A stretch of 64,000 nt of DNA from CAZAMP01 sp964486455 (GTDB taxonomy: Bacteria > Eisenbacteria > RBG-16-71-46 > CAZAMP01), in assembly GCA_964486455.1 (NCBI GenBank), contig CAZAMP010000012.1:28131-92130 (forward strand). The letters run 5' to 3'. Each line of letters opens with the position of its first letter. Within the stretch, counting starts at the first letter, position 1. This document shows positions 52,502 to 61,821 of this stretch, piece after piece. The notes beneath the pieces were generated by a model. The model did not search any database, was not told the origin of the DNA, and saw only the letters and a program-made list of their open reading frames with translations. The translations under genes and the position numbers were made by a program.

Positions 52502-55500
52502 TCAGTACTCTCGGCTCCAGCTCACCTCGGCGCCTGAGTCCATCGAGGGGCTGACGTGCGTCTCGAGCTTGAAGCTCCGCGTGAGCCAGTACTCGAGATT
52601 GATGCCCAAGTCACGACCGCGCTCGAGCTCGTGCTCGTATTTCACGAGTGCCCGACGGCTCAGGTACTTGCCGATGACGAGGAACGATCCGCCGGACTCT
52701 CCTTCTTCCTGCCGGAAGCGGACGAGATCGACGCCAAGCTGACGTGACAGCGCTTCCTGGAGCTTCGCGACGGCGAATCCCCGCGCGAGGTCGAGCGCGC
52801 GGGTTTCGACCAGTCCCATTTGCGCCTGATCGAGCTCGTCGAGCGTCTTCCCGAAGAGCAGGTACGACATGATGTCACCCTCTTCCATTTCCGGCTCGGA
52901 CGTGAGGTTCAGCTCCGGCTTCTGTGCGGTGCCAGTGAGCAGGACGCGCACCGTCACGTCTTGAATCTTCGCGGAGAGCGCGAGATCGAGCGTGGGGTTG
53001 AGCTCATCCTGTCCGTAGAAGATGACGGTTCCCTTCTCGACATCGAAGATGCGCCCAAGCGTTTCGAGCTGTCCGCGCACGGGCCGGAGCTCCCCGACCG
53101 CGATCGGGATGCCGTCTTCGAGTTTCATCGCCAGTTCTCCCGCGAGCTCGACCTCGAGTCCGCGACCGACGATCCAGAACCCGCCCGGGATCCGCACGGT
53201 GAGCGCCAACTCCGCGTCCGGGGGAAGCCGATCAATCGGTCTGCCGGTTGCGTCCGGGAGGCTCGGCGACCTCGGGTGATCGTCGCCGCCGTGCGTGAAA
53301 GCGACGGGATGAAACGCGAGGCGAAAGGCCTGCTCCTCCCACAGCATGGCAACACCATCGGCAGGGAGAAGGTTGCGTGGAGTTTCCGGGACCCGGACCA
53401 TGGCGTTCTCTACCTCAACTACACCCGTGAGCTTCGGTCGCTTCCCCGTGCCGGCGAGGATGGCCTCGCCCCCCGCGAGTGCTCGTGAGCGGTCCGGGAG
53501 CTGCACGGTGACGTCTTCGCCGGCGATGCGGCCCGCGAGATCCGGATCCTCGAACGGTCCCTTGGCCGAAAGCTCAAAGGAGAGCGCGCCCGACGCCCTG
53601 AGAGAAGGGGGGAGAAGCGCGTTGAACTCTTCGAGCCGGAGCTGTTCGGCCTCCGTCCGTACGTCGATATCCCCGCCGGTGTCCGGCGTGAACGCGGGCG
53701 GGGTCAACGAGATCCGCCCGGGGATTCGTGCGTGTCCAGTCATCGCGCTCGCTTCTCCGCGGAGCAGAATGAGGTCGCCTGTGACACCGTTCGCGGGGTC
53801 AACCGTGCCCGAGAGCTCGAGGCGATAGCGGGAAAGCTCGGGCACCTCCGGGAATTCGATCGCGGCATCCGCTTCGATCGCGGGGTCCGAGGGCGTGCCC
53901 GTCACGGCGAGACGGCCCGTGAGGAGTGGTTCACGCTCCTGGCCACGACCGTCCAGATACCCGTGGAACTCTCCGTCGACCGGCGGCTGTCCCGGCAACG
54001 GAAAGTCCTCGCACTCGGCCACGACCTCAATCGGTCCGCTCCCGAGCGAACCCGCTGCGGGAAAACGCGTGAAGATGACGGGGGCCCGCGCGTCTACACG
54101 CGCCATGGCCTGTTCATCCTCCATCGTGACCGTTCCGCGAACGTCTCCTGGATGACCGGATACTTCGAATGAGACGGCGACATCCTCGCGATTGCCGAGC
54201 GTCAGACCCGCGACACGGGCCGTGACGGCAACGCTGTCGTCCGTGAGCGCCGAGACGGTCAATTCCATCGAAGACGGCCAGAGTCCGGGGGGTGCCGGTA
54301 CCCACTCGGGTCGCGGTGGAACCGTGATGCGCGTCTCTACCGAAAAATCGCCCCCTGTAGGCGCGCTTGCCCCCCGAGCCGTGATGGTGCCGAGGTCACC
54401 GCTCATGGTGAGATCATCCACCATGAAGCGTTTTCGATCGGGATCCAATCGGATCGTGAACGGGTGTCGGCTAACGAGATCACGATCGACGAACCGCACC
54501 CCCAGCGTATCGGTCCGGATCACGATGCCGGATCGTTCGTCGGCGGCCGTTCCCGCGAGATCCAGCACGTGCCGTAGCGCGAGGTCGGGTCCCTCCAGAT
54601 CGAGGACGATCTGTCCGTCGGAAATCCCCACACCGCGGTTCGTGGCGCCTGTCGACCTGTAGGAGGCCCGGATGCGGTCGAGGGTGAGGCCGGAAAGATC
54701 CATGGTGCCCTGGGTTCGGATTTCGGCCATCGTCGGACGCCCGGCCTCGATCGCGAGCGATCCCACCACGGCGGGGACATGAAGCCGCGCCAGGTTCACC
54801 TCCGCCGCGAGAGAGACATTCGCGTCGGGTCGGCGAGGAGTTCCGCCGAGCGTGGCTCTCACCACCGCGGAGAGACTGTCCTCCGGTGACAGACCGGACA
54901 CGACGCGGCGCGCGAGAGCGGCGTCGTCGAGCGTCAGCACCGCCGAGCCCGCGAGTGAGCTCGAGTCCACTTCGGCATGCGCGGCGATCGTGACGCCTTC
55001 TCCCGCGAACGAGAGGCTATCGGCCCTAAGCGACCATGCACCATCACGCAGCGATCCCGTGAATGCTGCAAACGCGGTATCGATCCATGCCGCCTCGATG
55101 AAATCGAGATCGAGCCTCATCGTCGATTCCTTCGCTCCGGTCGACGCATTCGCGTGAAACTCACCGCGGAGGTCGCCGAGATCCTCGACGAGCACTCGAT
55201 CCGGAAAGAGAGGCGCCAGGGTTCTGGGTCCGGGCGCATTGAATGAGCCGGCGACCTCGATCGACCGCCCGTCGTCGATCGGCGTCACCGTCGCGTCGAT
55301 CGTGAGCTTCGGTGTCTCCGCGGCACGCCAGCGCGCGTGAAGCGGATGGGAGATGGCGGCGTCGTGAGCCAGCGGCGGCGCCAACACGCTTGGCGGAGCC
55401 GGCCAGCGCGCCGCGATTCTCGCGCTACCGCCGGTGTCGTTGTCGTAGGTCGCATCGATCTCCATGCGACCAAGATCGCCGACGACTCTGAGATCGGCGA

Positions 55501-57190
55501 TTCGAATGGACCCGCCATCGAGATCGACCTGGAGCGTCGATCCCGACGGTCGACCCAGTCGGGGTGGAACGGCGAACGGCCCGTCTCCGCTTCGCGCGAG
55601 AAGGTCCCGGATCGTAATCGGCGCCAATGTCAAGGCGACCGTGGAATCGGTGATCTCCGGGATACCCCGCTCGCCGACGTGAATGGGAAGCGAGAGCGAT
55701 CCGCTGCTGTTGATCTCATAGCCACGCGCCGCGATGGTGGCATCGAACGCGATCTCGTGTAGTCCTCGCGTGTCCGACGCTGCGGTAACGGACACGGTGT
55801 CGACCGCGAATCGCTCGTCGCGAAGCGAGGCGTCCAGCGACACGTGAAGGTCGGGGGAGTTGACGGGACCTTCGAAACGTCCGGCCAGGTCGAGAACGAG
55901 CGAGTCCGGGATGTCGAGGTCCACGGGCGCGAACGGCAGCCGCTCCAACCAGCGCATGCCGCGGAGCCGCAGCGCGAGGTGAGACGCGTGGTTTCCGTCC
56001 GTCAGACGCAAAGCCCCACTCAGGTCGAGGCCGTCCATCCGCACCCACAGGCTGTCGGCCGCGACTCCGCGGCGATCGAGCGCAATCAACGCCCCACCGC
56101 CATCAATCCAGTCGTTGGGCGCAACGTTGACCGTCATGTCGACGGCGACATCGGGAGAGAGCGCGGCGGTGCCGGCCGCCGAGATGACGATCCCTTCCAT
56201 GTCCATGAGAGGGTCGAGCTTCGGAGCCAGAGCCGGATCGCGGGCGAGATCCGCGGGGCCCGGCGGTTTGAGGAGTGCTTCGAAGTCCACGGAGGCGAGC
56301 TTGTCGTCATCGATCGTGAGCGACCCGGAGACGCTGAGCCCGAGTCCGACGGGCGGCGGCTCCGTGTCCGGTTCAGTCACCCGAAGCGTGAACTGCCTGG
56401 AGCCATCGGTCGTTGCACTGAACGAAAACGGCCAATGCGGTCCGATGTGTCCGCCTCCTCTGCCGGCCACCAGTCCTTCCGCGAAATCGACGCGGATCGC
56501 CGCGTCGTCGAGCGTCATGTCTCTCGCGGTTTCCCGGGCACGCAGCCGGGTGAAATCCAATGACGGGGCGGAGCCATGCATGAGATTCAATCGACCGACG
56601 ACGTTCAGATCTGTGATCGCGCTCAGCGGTGTGAGCCGAACCTGTCGCCCGGTCACCGCGATCGCGTGGATGGCGACGGAGGGGAGCTTCGCGATCGACC
56701 CTTCACGGATGAGCGGCGACTGCGGGGCCTGGTCGCGGGCCTCGCGCACCTTCCGTGCGTCGATCGCGTATCTCGCCTGCATGGCTGGGATGTCGATCGC
56801 TAGCCCGGCGACCACGAGAGAGTCCAGCTCGAGGTCCCGTTTCAGACGAGGTGGTCGAATCTCGACGCCAACGCGATCGACCATGAGCAGCGTATCGACG
56901 CCTTCCGTCCACGTCACGCCCACGAGCTCGAGGGCGTTCCAGCGCGTCCAATCGTGCCCTGCGACGGTCAGGTTTCCCGGCACCGCATCCTGGATTCGAA
57001 CGATGACCTCGCCGAGGACTCGTGTGCGCACGTCCCGCCGGCTGAAGAGGGCGGCGATGGCGAGCACGAGGATGAGCATGCCGCCGATGATCACGGCGAG
57101 AACGCGGAGCCATCGTCGGCGCCGTCGTGGGGGTGAGCCTCCCGCTCTCGTCGCGCTGTCCCTGGTCGTGCCCACGCCGTTGCTCTCCAT
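52502..57190 (-). CDS. tamB: TamB-like translocation/assembly module protein (DUF490)
   Basis: A 1562-residue protein. An N-terminal transmembrane anchor (about 28-50) after an Arg-rich stretch is followed by a very long, repetitive beta-rich body. It ends in the DUF490 domain (LRPVRGQLETLGRIFDVEKGTVIFYG, PELNLTSEPEMEEGDIMSYLLFGK and a C-terminal strand-rich end). TamB-like proteins bridge the inner and outer membranes and move lipids or insert outer-membrane proteins. The ATG shares a base with the stop of the Omp85 gene upstream (TAATG). Length is in the usual range of 1200-1600. Confidence 0.85.
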   Translation of the reverse strand: MESNGVGTTRDSATRAGGSPPRRRRRWLRVLAVIIGGMLILVLAIAALFSRRDVRTRVLGEVIVRIQDAVPGNLTVAGHDWTRWNALELVGVTWTEGVDTLLMVDRVGVEIRPPRLKRDLELDSLVVAGLAIDIPAMQARYAIDARKVREARDQAPQSPLIREGSIAKLPSVAIHAIAVTGRQVRLTPLSAITDLNVVGRLNLMHGSAPSLDFTRLRARETARDMTLDDAAIRVDFAEGLVAGRGGGHIGPHWPFSFSATTDGSRQFTLRVTEPDTEPPPVGLGLSVSGSLTIDDDKLASVDFEALLKPPGPADLARDPALAPKLDPLMDMEGIVISAAGTAALSPDVAVDMTVNVAPNDWIDGGGALIALDRRGVAADSLWVRMDGLDLSGALRLTDGNHASHLALRLRGMRWLERLPFAPVDLDIPDSLVLDLAGRFEGPVNSPDLHVSLDASLRDERFAVDTVSVTAASDTRGLHEIAFDATIAARGYEINSSGSLSLPIHVGERGIPEITDSTVALTLAPITIRDLLARSGDGPFAVPPRLGRPSGSTLQVDLDGGSIRIADLRVVGDLGRMEIDATYDNDTGGSARIAARWPAPPSVLAPPLAHDAAISHPLHARWRAAETPKLTIDATVTPIDDGRSIEVAGSFNAPGPRTLAPLFPDRVLVEDLGDLRGEFHANASTGAKESTMRLDLDFIEAAWIDTAFAAFTGSLRDGAWSLRADSLSFAGEGVTIAAHAEVDSSSLAGSAVLTLDDAALARRVVSGLSPEDSLSAVVRATLGGTPRRPDANVSLAAEVNLARLHVPAVVGSLAIEAGRPTMAEIRTQGTMDLSGLTLDRIRASYRSTGATNRGVGISDGQIVLDLEGPDLALRHVLDLAGTAADERSGIVIRTDTLGVRFVDRDLVSRHPFTIRLDPDRKRFMVDDLTMSGDLGTITARGASAPTGGDFSVETRITVPPRPEWVPAPPGLWPSSMELTVSALTDDSVAVTARVAGLTLGNREDVAVSFEVSGHPGDVRGTVTMEDEQAMARVDARAPVIFTRFPAAGSLGSGPIEVVAECEDFPLPGQPPVDGEFHGYLDGRGQEREPLLTGRLAVTGTPSDPAIEADAAIEFPEVPELSRYRLELSGTVDPANGVTGDLILLRGEASAMTGHARIPGRISLTPPAFTPDTGGDIDVRTEAEQLRLEEFNALLPPSLRASGALSFELSAKGPFEDPDLAGRIAGEDVTVQLPDRSRALAGGEAILAGTGKRPKLTGVVEVENAMVRVPETPRNLLPADGVAMLWEEQAFRLAFHPVAFTHGGDDHPRSPSLPDATGRPIDRLPPDAELALTVRIPGGFWIVGRGLEVELAGELAMKLEDGIPIAVGELRPVRGQLETLGRIFDVEKGTVIFYGQDELNPTLDLALSAKIQDVTVRVLLTGTAQKPELNLTSEPEMEEGDIMSYLLFGKTLDELDQAQMGLVETRALDLARGFAVAKLQEALSRQLGVDLVRFRQEEGESGGSFLVIGKYLSRRALVKYEHELERGRDLGINLEYWLTRSFKLETHVSPSMDSGAEVSWSREY

Positions 57191-59016
57191 TAGAACGGGT
57201 GCCCAATAGATATGTGAAAGACGACACGCGGCTGCGTGTCGGAGCGGTCGGTGAGACGGATGCCGAGGTCGGTTCGCACGGGCCCGATGACGGTGAGCAT
57301 GATGAGCCCGGGCCCGACCGCGACCTCGAGCTCGTCCGGCTTGATCTCGCGCCGGGCCCAAACCTGCCCCGCGTCGACGAAGAGCGCTCCCTTGAGTCGT
57401 CCCATGAGCGGAAAACGAATCTCGGCCGCACCCTCGAGAAGTGTTTCGCCACCCAGGGCACGTTCCGCTTCATCGAGGGGCCCCAGCTGGCGTCGCTTGA
57501 ACCCTCGCATCGAGCTTGATCCACCCGCGAAGAACCGCTTGTGAGGGATCAGGCTCTCCGCGCCGTGCGCGGGGGCGGCGAGGCCCGTCCGCAGGCGCGT
57601 GGCGAGGACGAGGTCGTTGCCGATCGGTCTGTGAAAGGCCACGCCGACATCTGTTCGTATGAAGTGTGTTGCCGACCCTATCGAGGGTGGCGTCCACTCG
57701 ACCGCCAGTCGTGTTCGAACACCGTGCCGTGGAAAGAGGCGGTCTTTGGTCGTGTCGCGTGTCCATGCGAGCTTCGCGATCGTGAGCGCCCCCACGATTT
57801 CATCGAGCGTTCGGGTGAGCTCCTCGGCCTTGAGACGAATGTCGACGTATGACGAGGATAGCGAGAGTCGAAGTGAGGACGAACCGGCGAGAGCACGCAG
57901 GATACCCACTTCGATCTCACCGCTACGAACGTCGTAGGCGTCCTCGTTCTCGCGGCGCCCGCGCAGGCTCAGGTCACCTCGAATATGTGGGCTCAAAAGA
58001 GCGGGCTGCCAGAGCGATGCCGACGCCGTTTGGAGAAAGATCGAATAGCCCGCCCGCGCGGCAAATCCTCGACCGCGCGCGAGGAGATTGCGATGCTCCC
58101 ACGAGCTGTGCGCGCGAAAGCGCTCGTCCGACCAGTACCCGACGCCGGCGAAGAGCGTACGGTGTGACCGTTCGGCCAGACGGCAAACGAGGATGAGCCC
58201 GTCCGGTCCACTGGGTTCCGTCTCCAATCGGATCTGCCTGAAGAGCCCGACCCGGCGCAGCCGGCCCGCCGCGGCATCCGGAACATCAGGTGTGTATCGC
58301 ACGCCGATCGGCAGCGCGACGAGTCGCTCGACAAGAGGTACGAGGTCATTGCCGATGCCTTCGACTCGGATCCCGGCAAAGGTGTAGACGGGACCGGGGA
58401 CGACCCGATAGCGGATGTCGACGATATGCTGCCCGCTGCGCCGGACGTCCACCGCGACGGCGGCGTCCGCATGACCACTCCGTTTGAGGAGGTCGACGAG
58501 CCGATCGGATGCCGCATTGACCTCCTCATCCACAAAAGTGCCATCGGGCGGTATGCCGATAGCTGTCCGACACGCCGAGCGCAGATGCTCCGGAGCGCCA
58601 TCGACGGTGATGTCGCGGATCAGAATGGGTGGCCCGAGGTCGACGTCAAACGTGATCGACACCGAGCGGTTTCGCGAGTCGGCTTCGAACCGTGGGGAAG
58701 CCGTAGCGAACGGATAGCCGTGACGGGCCACGTGGAGCTGTACCCGGTCGAGGTCGGCCTCGAGAATCGTGGGGGAGAAGTCCGGGCGCTTGACTCGAAA
58801 GAGTGATCGACTGCCGGCTAGTGCGAGGCCCTTCAGAAGCTCATCCGCGGTATCGGAATCGACACCGATGATATGAAGATCCGAAACTCGCCAACCCTTG
58901 TAGGCCGTGCCGCTGCCCATCGGATCCGCATGAGAGCTGGACAAATAGCACGACGCGGCCAGCGCGCAGGCGAGCATGGCCAGAGTTCTCTTGCTGGGAA
59001 TCGGCATTCTATTCAT
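57190..59016 (-). CDS. tamA: Omp85-family outer-membrane protein, TamA-like
   Basis: A 608-residue protein. The signal peptide covers about 1-30. POTRA domains span about 40-265 (VSDLHIIGVDSDTADELL, VYTFAGIRVEGI). A C-terminal 16-stranded barrel follows, with the conserved RFFAGGSSSMRGF loop containing Arg-Gly-Phe and a terminal Phe (IGHPF). The number of POTRA domains (about three) and the tamB gene immediately after fit TamA better than BamA. It probably inserts outer-membrane proteins or moves phospholipids with TamB. The start is ATG 59016 or 59007. Confidence 0.8.
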   Translation of the reverse strand: MNRMPIPSKRTLAMLACALAASCYLSSSHADPMGSGTAYKGWRVSDLHIIGVDSDTADELLKGLALAGSRSLFRVKRPDFSPTILEADLDRVQLHVARHGYPFATASPRFEADSRNRSVSITFDVDLGPPILIRDITVDGAPEHLRSACRTAIGIPPDGTFVDEEVNAASDRLVDLLKRSGHADAAVAVDVRRSGQHIVDIRYRVVPGPVYTFAGIRVEGIGNDLVPLVERLVALPIGVRYTPDVPDAAAGRLRRVGLFRQIRLETEPSGPDGLILVCRLAERSHRTLFAGVGYWSDERFRAHSSWEHRNLLARGRGFAARAGYSIFLQTASASLWQPALLSPHIRGDLSLRGRRENEDAYDVRSGEIEVGILRALAGSSSLRLSLSSSYVDIRLKAEELTRTLDEIVGALTIAKLAWTRDTTKDRLFPRHGVRTRLAVEWTPPSIGSATHFIRTDVGVAFHRPIGNDLVLATRLRTGLAAPAHGAESLIPHKRFFAGGSSSMRGFKRRQLGPLDEAERALGGETLLEGAAEIRFPLMGRLKGALFVDAGQVWARREIKPDELEVAVGPGLIMLTVIGPVRTDLGIRLTDRSDTQPRVVFHISIGHPF

Positions 59017-59228
59017 CAGTGTACCAATGGATTAGCGGTCCGACCCCGCCGACACCGTTCATGGGCCGAGAATCGTCGGCCGACGGCGGAAGAACCGGAT
59101 CGATCAGGTAAACGAATCCCCCTCCGCCAGCGACCTGTACGAAAAGCGCAGCACCGTTCCATCGTAGACCGGTGCCTGGCCGGATACTATATTCGGTCGG
59201 TCTCTGAACTGGAACAAGGAGGATCAAC

Positions 59229-60617
59229 GTGAAGTCATCGATCGTTCGAAGCGTGATTGCGTCACTGCTCATGGTCGCGCTAGTGCCCATCCCGTCGATT
59301 GCCGAGGAGACCATCTCCGTCTCGGAGCTGAAGAGCGCGGGGGAGGGCTTTGTCGACCGGGATGTGTCAGTCGAGGGTTTCTTCTCGTCCGTAACCGTAC
59401 CGATGCTCGTGAGCGACATGGAGCTTTTGCTGAAGAATATGCCCCTGCGGGAATCGGACTACGTCGTCCTGCAGGGCGACGTCCCACCGAGTGAATGGCA
59501 TGGCGCAAAGATCAGCGTGCCGGGAACCGCAATCGTGACAAGCCACGTCCCTGTTCCGGAAGGGACCAAGGGCCCTGGCCCGATCGGCCAGATGCTCGGA
59601 ATCCAGGTCAAGTCGTTCAAGCTGCTCGAGGAATCGAAGGTATCGGCGCCGGTACGACTCGAGGGTGCCGATTTCGAACGCATCAAGTCCGGTCTCAAGG
59701 GGCAGCGTAACGAGCCCGCTCTCGGCAACTCCTACGCGCTTCTCTACAGTGGTGGCCTCGATGAGTCGAACAACTATCCGCGCTACTTCCACGACCTCGC
59801 GTTCATGCACGAGGTGCTGACGGGTTTCGGCTACTCGCCGGAGAATATCGTCTTCGCGTACGCGGACGGCACTCAACCGGAGCATTTTCCCGAACCGCAA
59901 TACGTGGACTACACGGGTGACGCTGACGGACTGACGGCGGCCTTCCAGGATCTCGCGGGTCGTATGAACTCGGAGTCACGTCTCTTCATCTTCACTACGA
60001 ATCACGGCGGTGGGATCTCTCTGACGAGCCCCGAGGACTCCGACTACGGCAAGTGGGGGAGCCGCTACGATTCCAACGGCGATGAGGGGATCGAGCCCTT
60101 CTACGAGAGAAACTACGGCGTCGACATCGACGAGGACGGCGACACGTCCGACCGCTGCTCATTCGACGAGGTTCTCTGGCTTTGGGGCGGCGCCGCGTAC
60201 GATGACGACTTCGCGTATTTGGTCAACTCGCTGCCCGACTGTCAGAACATCACCATTCTCATGGAGCAGTGCTTCAGCGGCGGCCTGATCCGCGACCTGC
60301 GTGGTTCGAACCGGATCATCATGTCGGCCGCCTCACAGGTCGAGCCGTCCTATTCCATGGACACCGGGCTCTTCAACGAGTTCAGCTACTACTTCACGTG
60401 CGCGATCGCGCGGTACGATCACGAGGGGAACTACGTCGGTGCCGACGCAAATGCGGATGGTCGGATCTCCGTTCTCGAAGCCTTCAACTACGCGGTCGAG
60501 AAGGACACGCGTCCCGAGACCCCATACTACGAGGACTCGAACGACGGCATCGGCCACCCGGGTCCCTTGCCGGCCGGCGGTGACGGTGATCTCGGCGCCT
60601 ACACTTACCTTGATTAA
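59229..60617 (+). CDS. Secreted peptidase C13 (legumain-like) family protein
   Basis: A 462-residue exported protein with signal peptide (about 8-26). An N-terminal domain (about 30-155) of unknown type is followed by a clan-CD protease domain (about 165-420). The His is His259 in FTTNHGGG and the Cys is Cys348 in LMEQCFSGG, the C13 pattern of legumain and GPI transamidase. A calcium-loop-like stretch (ADANADGRISVLEAF) lies near the end. Start GTG 59229 is preceded by AAGGAGG. It is first in an operon with a TPR protein and a caspase. Legumain-like enzymes usually cut after Asn or Asp; the target is unknown. Confidence 0.75.
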   Translation: MKSSIVRSVIASLLMVALVPIPSIAEETISVSELKSAGEGFVDRDVSVEGFFSSVTVPMLVSDMELLLKNMPLRESDYVVLQGDVPPSEWHGAKISVPGTAIVTSHVPVPEGTKGPGPIGQMLGIQVKSFKLLEESKVSAPVRLEGADFERIKSGLKGQRNEPALGNSYALLYSGGLDESNNYPRYFHDLAFMHEVLTGFGYSPENIVFAYADGTQPEHFPEPQYVDYTGDADGLTAAFQDLAGRMNSESRLFIFTTNHGGGISLTSPEDSDYGKWGSRYDSNGDEGIEPFYERNYGVDIDEDGDTSDRCSFDEVLWLWGGAAYDDDFAYLVNSLPDCQNITILMEQCFSGGLIRDLRGSNRIIMSAASQVEPSYSMDTGLFNEFSYYFTCAIARYDHEGNYVGADANADGRISVLEAFNYAVEKDTRPETPYYEDSNDGIGHPGPLPAGGDGDLGAYTYLD

Positions 60618-60642
60618 CGGTAGACGATAAGGAGTACGAGCC

Positions 60643-61821
60643 ATGAGATTCAGAATGGCGTTCTCAAAGATGATTCCGGCGGCACTGGCGATCGCGCTGC
60701 TCATCTCGAGCGCGGGGCTGGCCGCCGGTGGGACGGACAACTACGCCGAGAATCCTGACGTGTCGGTAGGTCGGGCGGCGCTCGTGCAGGGACGCTACGC
60801 GGACGCGGCGCGCTACCTCGAAATGGGCTCGCGTCATTTCCCATCCAGCGCGCGCGTTTGGCGGGAGCTTGGCCTCGCGAGGCTTCTGGCGTACATGGAC
60901 AGTCGAGAAGGTCTCGAACCTCCGGTCCGTTCGGTGGACATCGACCCGCAGCTCCGCGGCGGTCCCACGCCGGCCGGTGATCCGGCGGGTTTCCTCGCGG
61001 GCGCGCTCGACGCACTCGAGCATTCGGCGGGCCTCGATCCGACCTCCGCGGCAACCTTCACGCGCATCGCGGCGGTGCGGGCCGAGATGGGGGAGACCGA
61101 CGGCGCCCGGGCGGTGTTGGAGCACGCGCTCACGTTGGATCCGAATTCATCGGATGCGCTGAACGACATCGGCGTTCTGGAGTTTCACGCGGGGGATCTA
61201 GCCTCTGCCGAGAAGCAGTTCGAAATGGCGATCAAGGCTTCGCCGGTGCCGAACCATCGTTTCGAGTTCAACCTCGCGTTTGTGCGCACGCAGCGGCAGC
61301 CCGGTGAGCGCGAACGGCTCATGCGTGACTACGTCGCCCGGACCGATCGCAGGAGCGGGTACGCTGAGTGGATCTGGAATCAAATCCTCAAGTCCGCGCC
61401 ACCCATGAACATCGGAGAGTCGGGGGTGTCACCTCAAACCGGGCTGGCGGGCGTCGACCTGGGGATCCGGGTCGACTACGCGCTCTCCTACGTCGGCTGG
61501 ACCGAGGACAGCGGCAGCACGACCGATGGCGCCTGGGACTGGTACAAGTTCGATCCGCAAGGGGTCACGCTCTTCGTGGATCAGAGCGGCATCAACCAGG
61601 GCGAGGTGTGGACGGTGCTTACCTTCGTGCCGAACAGTGACGCGACTCCTGAGGGGATCAGCCTCGGATCGGATGGTGACGCCGTCTACGCGGCCTACGG
61701 GAACCCGGAGCAGACGCGTAGCTGGAACGACGAGTGGCTGCTCGAGTATCCGAGCCAGGGCATCACGTTTCGGATGTTGGACGGCGCGGTGAAGGGCATC
61801 GAGGTATTTCAAGCGCGATGA
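60643..61821 (+). CDS. Secreted TPR protein of the protease operon
   Basis: A 392-residue exported protein. The signal peptide is about 5-28. TPR units (about 42-75, 130-215) have consensus A-x-x-Y-x-x-A and A-LDPNS patterns. The C-terminal ~130 residues (ALSYVGWTED, then ISLGSDGDAVYAAYGNPEQ, LEYPSQGITFRMLDGAVKGIEVF) resemble small SmpA/BamE-like folds. It lies between genes of two caspase-fold proteases and overlaps the second by 4 bases. It may be a scaffold or substrate for them. Confidence 0.65.
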   Translation: MRFRMAFSKMIPAALAIALLISSAGLAAGGTDNYAENPDVSVGRAALVQGRYADAARYLEMGSRHFPSSARVWRELGLARLLAYMDSREGLEPPVRSVDIDPQLRGGPTPAGDPAGFLAGALDALEHSAGLDPTSAATFTRIAAVRAEMGETDGARAVLEHALTLDPNSSDALNDIGVLEFHAGDLASAEKQFEMAIKASPVPNHRFEFNLAFVRTQRQPGERERLMRDYVARTDRRSGYAEWIWNQILKSAPPMNIGESGVSPQTGLAGVDLGIRVDYALSYVGWTEDSGSTTDGAWDWYKFDPQGVTLFVDQSGINQGEVWTVLTFVPNSDATPEGISLGSDGDAVYAAYGNPEQTRSWNDEWLLEYPSQGITFRMLDGAVKGIEVFQAR